NCBI GenBank assembly: GCA_910574285.1
Contig: CAJTAL010000022.1
Span: forward strand, 1 to 64,000
Origin: Lachnospiraceae bacterium
GTDB lineage: Bacteria; Bacillota; Clostridia; Lachnospirales; Lachnospiraceae
Length of the DNA stretch: 64,000 nucleotides
Direction of reading: 5' to 3'
Shown: in pieces, positions 17,041-25,607 of the stretch
Layout of the letters: each line of letters opens with the position of its first letter
How positions within the stretch are numbered: position 1 is the stretch's first letter
Made by a program: the position numbers and the translations under genes
The notes under the pieces: generated by a model
The model's database searches: none
The model's input: the letters and a program-made list of their open reading frames with translations, nothing else
Told to the model about the DNA's origin: nothing

Positions 17041-18402
17041 ATGCTGATTATGGGGATAGATATCGGAACGACGACGATCAGTATCATACTTATGGATACG
17101 GCGGGCAAGCTGCTTAAGGCGCGTACGACGGTAAACCATCAATCATTTCTTAATGGCGAATATCCGGAAGAGAAGATACAGGATCCGGAAGGAATCTGGC
17201 GGATTACGAAGGAGAAGATGGAGGATCTGATCCGGATGTATGGAATGCCGGACGGTATCGGGCTTACCGGCCAGATGCACGGAATGCTTTATACCGACGA
17301 AGAGGGAAATGCGGTGAGTCCTCTGTATACCTGGCAGGACGGCAGCGGGAATTTGCCGCTGCATGACAAGAAGAGCAGCGCGGACATCCTGAAAGAGCGT
17401 GTGGGGGCAGCGGCGGCCGGATATGGATTGACGACACATTATTATCTGCAGAGAAAAGGAAGGATACCTGCGAAGGCCAGGAAGATGACGACGATCAGCG
17501 ATTATATCGCGATGAAGCTGTGCGGTCACAGATCTCCGGTGATCAGTGCGGACATGGCTGCGAGCTTTGGATGTTTTGATTTGGAAAAGAAGAGATTCTT
17601 ATATGAAGCTTTGGAGAACGTTGGCGTGGATACGTCTTTCCTGCCGGATGTAAGAAAGGGATATTGTGTCGTCGGGAAGACGGAAGAAGGAGTTCCCGTC
17701 ATGGCTGCGATGGGAGATAACCAGGCAAGCTTTATGGGGGCGGCCGGTTCTGTATGCAGAGAATCTGCCGATATGAAGAAGACGGCTGCTTTTGCAGCGA
17801 GTCAGGAAGATACGGCGCTTATCAATATAGGAACCGGAAGTCAGATATCTTTTCTATCTGAGACGTACTGTCCCTGCGAGGGGATATTGGAATCCCGCCC
17901 GTATATGGAAGACAGATATCTTCTGGTGGGTTCGCCGCTGTGCGGCGGAAGAGCCTATGCTATGCTGGAACAATTTTACAGAGAAGTATCAGGTACAGAG
18001 GAAAGTTTTTATGAGACCATGTACCGGCAGGCGCGGGAGTTCGTCGGCAGGTATGGCGCGGACGCCGCATGGAAAGTGACGACCACATTCTCTGGAACCA
18101 GGGATAACCCCGAGGAAAGAGGAAGAATCGAGGGGATCAGCGGGGAGAATTTCCATCCGGGAGCTTTGACGGCAGGAGTGATCAGAGGAATCCTGGAGGA
18201 ATTACACCAACAATACGTGAAGATGTGCGAACTGACCGGAAGGAGAGCAGGCCGGCTGGTAGGTTCGGGCAACGGCTTTCGGCAAAACCCTCTGATGCAG
18301 GAGCTGGCAGAAGAAATATTCGGGCTTAAGGCGGAGATTCCTAAGTATCAGGAAGAAGCTGCCTGTGGAGCTGCGATGTGTATGGAAACACTTTTAATGT
18401 AG
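17041..18402 (+). CDS. FGGY family carbohydrate kinase, sedoheptulokinase-like
   Basis: This 453-residue ATP-dependent ketose kinase has the FGGY N-terminal phosphate motif GIDIGTTTIS, the substrate region TGQMHGMLYTDEEGNAVSPLYTWQD and an ATP-site segment INIGTGSQIS. A C-terminal adenosine-binding motif is LVGSGNGFRQNPLMQE. TGQMHG with SPLYTWQD resembles sedoheptulokinases more than xylulokinases, which are also about 40-50 residues longer. With the dehydrogenase it would phosphorylate the ketose produced. GTAGGAGG precedes the ATG. A strong terminator ends the operon. Confidence 0.85.
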   Translation: MLIMGIDIGTTTISIILMDTAGKLLKARTTVNHQSFLNGEYPEEKIQDPEGIWRITKEKMEDLIRMYGMPDGIGLTGQMHGMLYTDEEGNAVSPLYTWQDGSGNLPLHDKKSSADILKERVGAAAAGYGLTTHYYLQRKGRIPAKARKMTTISDYIAMKLCGHRSPVISADMAASFGCFDLEKKRFLYEALENVGVDTSFLPDVRKGYCVVGKTEEGVPVMAAMGDNQASFMGAAGSVCRESADMKKTAAFAASQEDTALINIGTGSQISFLSETYCPCEGILESRPYMEDRYLLVGSPLCGGRAYAMLEQFYREVSGTEESFYETMYRQAREFVGRYGADAAWKVTTTFSGTRDNPEERGRIEGISGENFHPGALTAGVIRGILEELHQQYVKMCELTGRRAGRLVGSGNGFRQNPLMQELAEEIFGLKAEIPKYQEEAACGAAMCMETLLM

Positions 18403-18406
18403 GTCT

Positions 18407-18467
18407 AAAGATCAGGCCGGACAGATATGATTCTAAGAGGACATATCTGTCCGGCCTGATCTTTTTT
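18407..18467 (+). terminator. Strong rho-independent terminator after the kinase gene
   Basis: A 23-bp perfect stem (18407-18429 with 18442-18464; it includes GATCAGGCCGGACAGATATG) and a 12-nt loop are followed by a T-run to 18467. The stem is exceptionally long. Confidence 0.93.
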
Positions 18468-18551
18468 CCATGATATCAGCATCAAATCCAGATTACACGC
18501 CGCGCAGAAGGCGACATGAAATTTTGCATGAATTTTCCGCTTCAGTGCACA

Positions 18552-18729
18552 GGCGGTTCGGAACGTCCCTTCCCCAGGCAGACATTAGAGGGCGTTCTTA
18601 GCGGAGGCGAAATCCACCTCTTACGGAGATTTAGGAGTGAAGGTTCTCCTGAACTCCTTAGTCGTAGTTAGAGGTTAGTTCGCCGGAGCGCTGCCCAGTC
18701 TGCCTGGGGAAGGGACGTTCCGAACTGCC
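18552..18729. repeat. 178-nt near-continuous long hairpin element
   Basis: Outer arms of 32 bp (18552-18583 and 18698-18729) are complementary at 31 positions; they include TTCGGAACGTCCC and its complement. Inside, further complementary blocks follow in order: GGGC/GCCC, GGCGAA/TTCGCC, ACCTCT/AGAGGT, TACG/CGTA and GGAG/CTCC, closing on a loop near 18650. Weak pairing extends outside (TGCATG near 18526 with CATGCA near 18753). It lies between a terminator and the importer promoter and has no gene. It may be a MITE-like mobile palindrome or a structured RNA. Confidence 0.75.
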
Positions 18730-18787
18730 GTCCTCTGAAATGAATCGCCAACCATGCAGATATTTTTCCGAAATATGTAAAAAGTAG

Positions 18788-18858
18788 TTGAAAAAGGTAG
18801 GTAAATGTGTTATTATTTAACCAATTTAAAAAAGACTTAAATAAAAGATTTAATAAAG
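18788..18858 (+). promoter_or_regulatory. ABC importer promoter with candidate ROK operator
   Basis: TTGAAA (18788-18793), 17 bp, TATTAT (18811-18816), then 18 bp later the 24-bp element at 18835-18858, matching the one in the ROK leader at 20 of 24 positions and ending in TTTAATAAAG. The spacing from the -10 is identical in both promoters. Confidence 0.78.
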
Positions 18859-18922
18859 TATATAAAATAGCTCATAGCGAAGCTATATAAAAATATATTA
18901 TATCAAAAAAGGAGGAAGAGGT

Positions 18923-19900
18923 ATGAAGAAAAGGATTCTGGCAGCAGTTCTTGTCTTGTCGGTAACCGGTCTCATGCTGACAGGATGCGCGGATACGCGC
19001 GGCGATGGTACCGTCAAGGTAGGCATCTCAATCCAGTCGCTGTCCAATGCTTACTGGGCGGGAGTTATGGGAAAGCTTGAGGAGCAGATGGAGGCAAAGG
19101 GCTGGGATTATACGATTGTCGGCTGTGAGAACAATGCCGGGACGCAGGTAGGTCAGGTTGAGAACTTCATCATCTCAGGATGCGACCTGATCATGGTTCA
19201 TCCGGCGGATGCAGAGTCTCTGGAAGGAATCTGCGGCGAAGCTATGGAGGCGGGTATCAAGGTAATGTGCTGGGACGATCCGATGGAGAATACGACGGCC
19301 AACTGGGTTCTTGACAACACGGATCTTGGAAGAGAGATCGGGAAGACGGCAGCGGAATTCATCAACGGGCATTACACGGAGGATGAGAAAGCACAGGTGA
19401 CGGTAATCGGTTATCCGTCTACGAAGGTTCTGTTAGAGAGGGCCGACGGAATCAAGGAAGGGCTTGAAGAAAGCTGTGAGGATAATTATGAGATTATCGC
19501 CGAGGTGGACGGGCTGGAAGCGCCGGAAGCACAGACGAATGTGGAGACGGTTATGTCTGCCCACCCGGATGCCAATGTATTCGTAGGCGTCTGCGCGGGG
19601 GCTATGATCGGTTCTAACGAAGCGCTCCTTGCAGAGTTCGGCAAAGGGAATATCCCGGACAATTACGGCGTGATTACGACGGATGTAACGCAGCAGCAGT
19701 TGGATTCCCTGGAGGCAGGAAACGAGGCGGTCAGGGCAATCGTAGGTTTCGAAGGTTCCAACGAAGACACGGCGAAGGCCTGTGCAAAGATGTTTGAAAG
19801 GATTTTGTCCGGTGAAGATTTCACGTCAGACCGGAATGTATACCGTGAGATTGCGCCGATCACACTGGAGAATGTCGAAGAGATCCAGAAAGGAATGTAG
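18923..19900 (+). CDS. Sugar ABC transporter substrate-binding lipoprotein (RbsB-like)
   Basis: This 325-residue protein begins with a lipoprotein signal, MKKRILAAVLVLSVTGLMLTGC, and is anchored outside the membrane. The mature part is a type I periplasmic-binding fold: VGISIQSLSNAYWAGVMGKLEEQ opens the first lobe, and ENFIISGCDLIMVHPADAES and the C-terminal lobe follow. This is the RbsB/AraF class for pentoses, hexoses and polyols. AAAGGAGGAAG precedes the ATG. It leads a three-gene importer operon controlled by the ROK-type operator, so the ligand is probably the polyol or sugar processed by the upstream enzymes. Confidence 0.9.
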   Translation: MKKRILAAVLVLSVTGLMLTGCADTRGDGTVKVGISIQSLSNAYWAGVMGKLEEQMEAKGWDYTIVGCENNAGTQVGQVENFIISGCDLIMVHPADAESLEGICGEAMEAGIKVMCWDDPMENTTANWVLDNTDLGREIGKTAAEFINGHYTEDEKAQVTVIGYPSTKVLLERADGIKEGLEESCEDNYEIIAEVDGLEAPEAQTNVETVMSAHPDANVFVGVCAGAMIGSNEALLAEFGKGNIPDNYGVITTDVTQQQLDSLEAGNEAVRAIVGFEGSNEDTAKACAKMFERILSGEDFTSDRNVYREIAPITLENVEEIQKGM

Positions 19901-19903
19901 GTT

Positions 19904-21406
19904 ATGAGTGAAGAGTATGTATTACAGTTACAGCATATAAGAAAAGAATACCCGGGCGTCGTTGCGCTTAAGGATGTGACACTGGAATTAAAGCCGGGGG
20001 AGATCCTCGCGCTGATCGGAGAAAATGGCGCCGGTAAATCTACGTTAATCAAATGTTGTTCAGGGGCAGTAATCCCGACTTCCGGTAAGATCATTGTAAA
20101 CGGAAAAGAGTTTTCCAGTATGACGCCCCAGCTTGCGGCGGAGAACGGAATCGCGATTATTTATCAGGAATTTAATAATGTAAAGGAACTGTCGGCTGCA
20201 GAGAATCTGTTCCTGGGACGCCCGATCCGGAAGGGTATCATCGTGGATAAGAAGGCGATGGAGGAAGCGGCGGCGAAAGCATTCGACCAATTACATATTA
20301 AGATCGACCCGAAAGCGATGATGAAGGATTTGACGGTAGGTTACCAGCAGATGGTGGAGATCGCCAAGGCGATCCAGCAGAGTGCGAAGATACTGATCAT
20401 GGACGAGCCGTCCGCGCCTCTGACCAGCGCAGAGGTAGAGAGCATGTTCGAAGTGGTGGAGTTATTGCGGAAGAAGGGAGTCTCTATTATCTATATTTCC
20501 CACAGGCTGGAGGAGATATACCGATTGTCAGACCGCATTGTGGTTATCCGCGACGGCGAATATGTGAAGACCTTGATTACGAAAGAGAGCCAGGTAGAGG
20601 AATTGATTCAGCTTATGGTGGGTCGTGAGCTGACGGAGACTTATCCGCCGAGAGGAGACTGTATTGACAAGAACGAAGTTATCCTTGAACTCAAAGACGT
20701 GACCGGAAACGGCGATAAGAATATCAGCCTGAAGCTTTATAAGGGAGAGATCCTGGGACTTGGAGGCCTGGTAGGAGCAGGGCGTACGGAGCTGGCGGAG
20801 ATGATCTTCGGGTCTGTGCCGAAGAAGTCCGGGCAGATGATCTATAAGGGTAAAGAGATCGACCCGAAGAGTCCGAGGGAAGCGATCGACCTGGGAATTG
20901 CCCTGGTGCCGGAGGACAGGAAACGCCATGGCGCCATGCTTGGAGTATCTATAAAAAATAATATCAATATGCCGATCTATGAGAGAAATTCACACATGAG
21001 TGTGATAGATGAGAAGAATGAGCAGGAAACTGCGGAGAAATATCGTAAGAACATGGTGATCAAGACGCCGAACCTGAACCAGCTTATCAAGAACTTAAGC
21101 GGCGGTAACCAGCAGAAAGTTATCCTCGGCAGATGGATGGCGGCGGATTCAGAGCTGATCATCTTTGACGAGCCTACCAGGGGGATTGACATCGGTGCGA
21201 AATACGAGATATATAAGTTGATGAACGATCTGGTGGAAAAGGAAGGAAAGTCTGTCCTGATGATCTCCTCCGAGATGGAGGAGCTGATGGGCATGTCAGA
21301 CAGAATTCTTGTATTGGCTGAGGGAAATATGACGGGCGAGCTTCAAAAGGAAGAGTTCAGCCAGGAGACGATCATGACGTATGCGTCTACAGCGTCCAAA
21401 GAATAG
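19904..21406 (+). CDS. Sugar ABC transporter ATP-binding protein (RbsA-like)
   Basis: This 500-residue protein contains two fused ATPase domains, as usual for the CUT2 (ribose-type) importers. The first has GENGAGKSTLIKC, a signature-like VGYQQMVEIAKA and ILIMDEPSAPLTSAEVE. The second has a degenerate Walker A in GLGGLVGAGRTELAEMIFG, signature LSGGNQQKVILGRW and IIFDEPTRGIDIGAKYEIY. The start is three bases after the previous stop, with GGAATGTAGG as a weak ribosome site. It powers the importer with the permease that follows. Confidence 0.93.
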   Translation: MSEEYVLQLQHIRKEYPGVVALKDVTLELKPGEILALIGENGAGKSTLIKCCSGAVIPTSGKIIVNGKEFSSMTPQLAAENGIAIIYQEFNNVKELSAAENLFLGRPIRKGIIVDKKAMEEAAAKAFDQLHIKIDPKAMMKDLTVGYQQMVEIAKAIQQSAKILIMDEPSAPLTSAEVESMFEVVELLRKKGVSIIYISHRLEEIYRLSDRIVVIRDGEYVKTLITKESQVEELIQLMVGRELTETYPPRGDCIDKNEVILELKDVTGNGDKNISLKLYKGEILGLGGLVGAGRTELAEMIFGSVPKKSGQMIYKGKEIDPKSPREAIDLGIALVPEDRKRHGAMLGVSIKNNINMPIYERNSHMSVIDEKNEQETAEKYRKNMVIKTPNLNQLIKNLSGGNQQKVILGRWMAADSELIIFDEPTRGIDIGAKYEIYKLMNDLVEKEGKSVLMISSEMEELMGMSDRILVLAEGNMTGELQKEEFSQETIMTYASTASKE

Positions 21407-21417
21407 GAGGGTGACCA

Positions 21418-22368
21418 ATGAAGGAGAATAAAATAGGAAATATAATCAGGAGCCAGGGAATATGGGTAGTATTTATCGTGCTTTGTATCGGATTTACGAT
21501 AGCAAATCCAAGATTCATTACAGCGACCAACTTATTGATCATGCTTCGTCAGGTGGCTGTATGGGGGATCGCGTCCGTAGGTATGACATTCGTTATCCTG
21601 CTGGGGGATATTGATCTGTCGACGGGGTCTGTGATCACATTCGTGAACGTATTGTGTTCTTATCTGATGGTCAATATGGGCGTGCCTATGGCGGCGGCGA
21701 TCATCATCACGCTTGCGGCGTCTACACTGATCGGCCTTCTGAATGGTTTCATGGTATCCACCATCGGAATCCCGGCGCTGATCGCGACGTTTGCCACGCA
21801 GACCGCATTTTCCGGTATAGCGCTGATCATCTGCGACGGCCAGCCTATCAACGGATTTACAGAGGCGTTTAAAGTGTTTGGACAGGGTAAGATCGGCCCT
21901 GTGCCGGTTCCAGTCATTATCATGATTCTTTGCTTCGCGCTTGGGGCGTTTATCTTAAATAAGACTTATTTCGGACGTTATTTTTATGCGGTAGGCGGTA
22001 ATATCGAGGCTGCAAGGCTCTCAGGTATCCGTACGGGAAGAGTAAAGTATCTGGTGTTCGCGTTATCCGGATTCTTCGCAGGTCTGGCGGGCCTGGTGCT
22101 GTTATCACGCGTTAACTCCGGTATGGGGAATGCCGGGCTTGGATATGAGTTCAAGGTGATCACCTGTGTCGTATTAGGCGGCGTGTCTGTAGCCGGAGGT
22201 TCAGGAAGGATGTCCGGAGTTATAGCGGGAACATTTATCATCAGCGCGCTGAATAACGGTATGGTATTGATTAATCTGAACAGTTGGATCCAGAACATTG
22301 TATTGGGTATCGTACTGGTACTCGCGGTAGGTTTTGACTGCTACCAGAAGAAGAGACAGGCGAATTAG
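21418..22368 (+). CDS. Sugar ABC transporter permease (RbsC-like)
   Basis: This 316-residue membrane protein has about eight to ten hydrophobic spans and the CUT2 permease motifs GMTFVILLGDIDLSTGSV and AVGGNIEAARLSGI (the EAA-like loop that contacts the ATPase). GGVSVAGGSGRMSGVIAGTF is also conserved. TAGGAGGGTG lies before the start, 11 bp after the ATPase gene. It completes an RbsBAC-type importer. No terminator hairpin is evident after it; instead a 32-bp tandem repeat begins at its stop codon. Confidence 0.92.
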   Translation: MKENKIGNIIRSQGIWVVFIVLCIGFTIANPRFITATNLLIMLRQVAVWGIASVGMTFVILLGDIDLSTGSVITFVNVLCSYLMVNMGVPMAAAIIITLAASTLIGLLNGFMVSTIGIPALIATFATQTAFSGIALIICDGQPINGFTEAFKVFGQGKIGPVPVPVIIMILCFALGAFILNKTYFGRYFYAVGGNIEAARLSGIRTGRVKYLVFALSGFFAGLAGLVLLSRVNSGMGNAGLGYEFKVITCVVLGGVSVAGGSGRMSGVIAGTFIISALNNGMVLINLNSWIQNIVLGIVLVLAVGFDCYQKKRQAN

Positions 22369-22495
22369 CTGATTTCTCTATATTTATGTAGGAGGTATGG
22401 CTGATTTCTCTATATTCATGCAGAAAGTATGGCTGATTTCTCCATATTCATGCAGAAAGTGTGGCTAATTTCTCTATATTCGTGTAGAATGAAGA
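22368..22495. repeat. Four tandem copies of a 32-bp repeat
   Basis: Units start at 22368, 22400, 22432 and 22464, each 32 bp. The core is GCTGATTTCTCTATATTCAT followed by GCAGAAAGTATG. Copies 2 and 3 differ at two positions; the outer ones are more diverged. There are no spacers, so it is not CRISPR. It fills the gap between the importer and helicase genes. Confidence 0.9.
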
Positions 22496-22533
22496 TTAGA
22501 GAATAACGAAGTGGGTAAGCGAGGACGAAAGCG

Positions 22534-25500
22534 TTGCAAATGAGTATTTGCAGGGACATTTTCCGGGCGGTTCACGAGGGAAAATGGCTGAGTATAGAGT
22601 ATAACAATCAGAACGGCGAGCAGACCAGGTACTGGATCGCGATCAAAGATATCAATGTGCAGCGGCGGACTTTGATGGTAGAAGGGCTTCATCTGGAGCT
22701 GATGACAGTGATGGAGCTGACCATATATCTGGACAGCATCACGGAGGCAAGGATAATAGAAGGATCATACTGTCAGACCAATGAAAAACTGATCGAAGAT
22801 CTGAAGCTGCACCCATATAAATACCAGAGTATATTTACGAATGTAGTGAATCTAAAGATTCTGAACTATCTGGAAGAGTGTAATAAAGCAGATGTGGTTC
22901 CTTATCAGTGCGAATACGCGCTGATAAGGAAACTGGACGGAGACCGTTTCCAGAACGGAGAGTATGCGCTGACGGAAGAACAGTTCCGGGAGATTGTGAG
23001 GGATTTCCAGCGAGGAAGTTCTTCTCCGGGCGGCCGGCTGAGGATGAAGGATATCTGCATGAATGTCCTGAGTATCCATACGCCGAAGGGATTATATGTT
23101 CTGGCATATCGGAAACTGTGGCTTGATGTCAGAGGACGCGTACTTAAGGAAGCGGAAGACATAAGCATATGTACAGAATATACGATTGGAGGAGTGAAGC
23201 AGAGTGTCCGAAAGTTCCTGGATGCGGACGACTATGCATTGCTTGATGATGTGGAGAGTCATCTGGAATTAATCAAAGACAGGATTATCCGGGGAAATAA
23301 AAGGGTATATAAGGTGGACGACCTGCCCTATGTGATAGCCCTGGGAAGAGATGTGCTCGTGGATCTTCGGAAGGAGTATGAAGCGGTTACCAGGATGTAT
23401 CAGCAGGGAGAGACGACATATCCGGTCAGGGCATTCTTCGGGGAGATGGTGAGCCGTCCGGTTCGTAAGAAGAATTACCCTATCGCCCTTCTGGATCACA
23501 GGATTAATATGGACCAGCTTCTGGCAATCTATGAGGGAATGAAGTATCCCCTGGCATATGTGCAGGGGCCGCCGGGAACAGGAAAGACGAGTACCATTAT
23601 CAACACGATCGTGACTGCCTTTTTTAACGAGAGGACAGTCTTATTTTCGTCTTATAATAATCATCCTATCGACGGTGTCTGTGAGGAACTTAAGAATATT
23701 ACGTATCAGAACCGTGTGATTCCGTTTCCGATGCTGCGTCTTGGGAACCGGGATGAAGTGAAGAAATCGCTGCGGAATATGAAAGCGTTGTATGAGGAAG
23801 TGAAGGGAATCCCTATCTATGATTCGACTCTTGATAAGAACCGTGACGAGAAGATCGCGCGGACAAAGAGATTGTCCGAATTGCTTAAGAATTATGAGGA
23901 GGTGTTAAGCCTTAACGAACAGAAGGAGGCGCTGGAATGCCTGCTGTCTTCTAACAGCCAGCTTACGTTTCAGGTTGACCTGCAGGGGCGCCAGAAGCGT
24001 CAGATCGAAGACCGGTTAAGGGGGATCGGGGAGATATCCGACCGCGAAGCGAGGGGCCTGCTTGACCGGAATGAGAATGAATTCAGGAAGTATCTGTATT
24101 ATACTTCCGCGAAGATGATAAAGCGTCTGGGAGAGCCGAAGAATGAGAAGCTGCGGCTGATCCTCGACATAAGAGATGAAGAGAAGCGGGCGGCGGAATT
24201 TGGAAAGTATCTGTCGGACGGGGCTAATCTGAAAAAATTGCTGAGAATATTTCCGCTGATCGCGACGACTTGTATCTCGGCGGCGAAGCTGGGGAAGCCG
24301 GAGGTTTATTTTGACATGGTTATCATGGATGAGGCGAGCCAGAGCAATAACGCAGTTTCCCTGGTCCCGGTTATCCGCGGAAAGAGCCTGATGCTTGTGG
24401 GGGACCCGCAGCAGCTTAATCCGGTGATCGTACTGGATGAGAAGATCAACTTAAGCCTGCGCAGAAAATACCAGGTGCCGGAGGAATACGACTACTGCAG
24501 GAATTCCATCTATAAGACATACCTGGCTAACGATCCGGTCAGTGAGGAGATCCTGTTAAGCCATCATTACCGATGCGACCCGCGGATCATTGATTTTAAC
24601 AATAAGAAGTATTATAACGGGAAACTCAAGGTGGAGACGCAAAGTAAGGAGAAGGAACCTCTGCTGTATGTAGATGTGAAGGGGAATATTGGGGCGCAGA
24701 AGAATACGGCGCCTGCGGAGGCGGAGAAGATTATTGAGTATGTCAGGATGAACAGGGATAAGAAGATCGGGATCATTACCCCTTTTGCCAATCAGAAGAG
24801 ATACCTGGAAGAACAGCTTAAGTCGTATAACATTACGGACGTTACCTGCGGGACGGTACATGCATTCCAGGGAGATCAGAAGGACGTCATATTATTTTCT
24901 CTGGCGGTTACGGATCGGACGCAGCGGCCGACATACCAGTGGCTTAAGAATAACAAGGAACTGATCAATGTCGCGACATCGCGGGCCAGGGAGAAGTTGA
25001 TCGTCATATCGAGCAGCGAGGACCTGAACCGCCTGCATGGAAATGATCCGGATGACGACATCTATGAACTGGTGGAATATGTAAAGACGAAGGGAAGGTC
25101 ACAGGTAACCGAGAAAACAGCGGCGCCCCGGGCGCTTGGAGTCAAGCCGTACAGTACGGAGACGGAGGAAGCGTTTCTTACAAGCCTGAATCATGCGCTG
25201 GAGAATGTCCTGTATTATAATATGAGCTGCGTTGTCCATAAAGAGGTGGGAATCTCTCATGTGTTTCGGGAGAATACGAATTACAGCGATCTTTTCTACA
25301 GCGGCAGGTTTGATTTTGTAGTGTATCAGAAGGAGGGGAGCGAGGAACTTCCGATTCTTGCGATTGAGCTGGACGGCAAAGAACATATGGAAGACGCGGT
25401 GGTAAAAGAACGCGACAGGAGGAAGCAGGAGATCTGCAGGGCGCATAATCTGGAACTGATCCGGATTGATAACTCTTATGCCAGGAGGTATTATTATATT

Positions 25501-25542
25501 AAGGAAATATTGATTGACTATTTTAAGAAAATGCGGGAATAG
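22534..25542 (+). CDS. WYL-like domain / SF1 helicase / DUF2726-like nuclease fusion
   Basis: This 1002-residue protein has three parts. Residues about 5-75 (GKWLSIEYNNQNGEQTRYW and later strands) resemble a WYL ligand-sensing domain. The centre is a superfamily 1 (Upf1/Dna2-like) helicase: Walker A GPPGTGKTST near 345, VIMDEASQSNN near 600, GDPQQLNPV, and a C-terminal arginine motif NVATSRAREKLIV. The C-terminus (about 860-1002; FDFVVYQ, IELDGKEH, RDRRKQ) is a DUF2726/PD-(D/E)XK-like nuclease fold. Nuclease-helicase fusions are common in repair and phage defence; the role here is unknown. The start may be TTG 22534 or ATG 22540. Confidence 0.85.
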   Translation: MQMSICRDIFRAVHEGKWLSIEYNNQNGEQTRYWIAIKDINVQRRTLMVEGLHLELMTVMELTIYLDSITEARIIEGSYCQTNEKLIEDLKLHPYKYQSIFTNVVNLKILNYLEECNKADVVPYQCEYALIRKLDGDRFQNGEYALTEEQFREIVRDFQRGSSSPGGRLRMKDICMNVLSIHTPKGLYVLAYRKLWLDVRGRVLKEAEDISICTEYTIGGVKQSVRKFLDADDYALLDDVESHLELIKDRIIRGNKRVYKVDDLPYVIALGRDVLVDLRKEYEAVTRMYQQGETTYPVRAFFGEMVSRPVRKKNYPIALLDHRINMDQLLAIYEGMKYPLAYVQGPPGTGKTSTIINTIVTAFFNERTVLFSSYNNHPIDGVCEELKNITYQNRVIPFPMLRLGNRDEVKKSLRNMKALYEEVKGIPIYDSTLDKNRDEKIARTKRLSELLKNYEEVLSLNEQKEALECLLSSNSQLTFQVDLQGRQKRQIEDRLRGIGEISDREARGLLDRNENEFRKYLYYTSAKMIKRLGEPKNEKLRLILDIRDEEKRAAEFGKYLSDGANLKKLLRIFPLIATTCISAAKLGKPEVYFDMVIMDEASQSNNAVSLVPVIRGKSLMLVGDPQQLNPVIVLDEKINLSLRRKYQVPEEYDYCRNSIYKTYLANDPVSEEILLSHHYRCDPRIIDFNNKKYYNGKLKVETQSKEKEPLLYVDVKGNIGAQKNTAPAEAEKIIEYVRMNRDKKIGIITPFANQKRYLEEQLKSYNITDVTCGTVHAFQGDQKDVILFSLAVTDRTQRPTYQWLKNNKELINVATSRAREKLIVISSSEDLNRLHGNDPDDDIYELVEYVKTKGRSQVTEKTAAPRALGVKPYSTETEEAFLTSLNHALENVLYYNMSCVVHKEVGISHVFRENTNYSDLFYSGRFDFVVYQKEGSEELPILAIELDGKEHMEDAVVKERDRRKQEICRAHNLELIRIDNSYARRYYYIKEILIDYFKKMRE

Positions 25543-25553
25543 GGTGTTATAAC

Positions 25554-25581
25554 TTGACAAATGGAAAGAAAGTGGTATAAG
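25554..25581 (+). promoter_or_regulatory. Promoter of the SorC-HAD operon
   Basis: TTGACA (25554-25559) and TATAAG (25576-25581) are separated by 16 bp, 26 bp before the regulator start. Confidence 0.75.
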
Positions 25582-25607
25582 ATTCAGGAGTGTAGACGGA
25601 GGGACGT

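Noticed and set aside
22368-22495. Possible CRISPR array
   Set aside because: The 32-bp units are directly adjacent with no spacers and no cas genes nearby; it is a simple tandem repeat.
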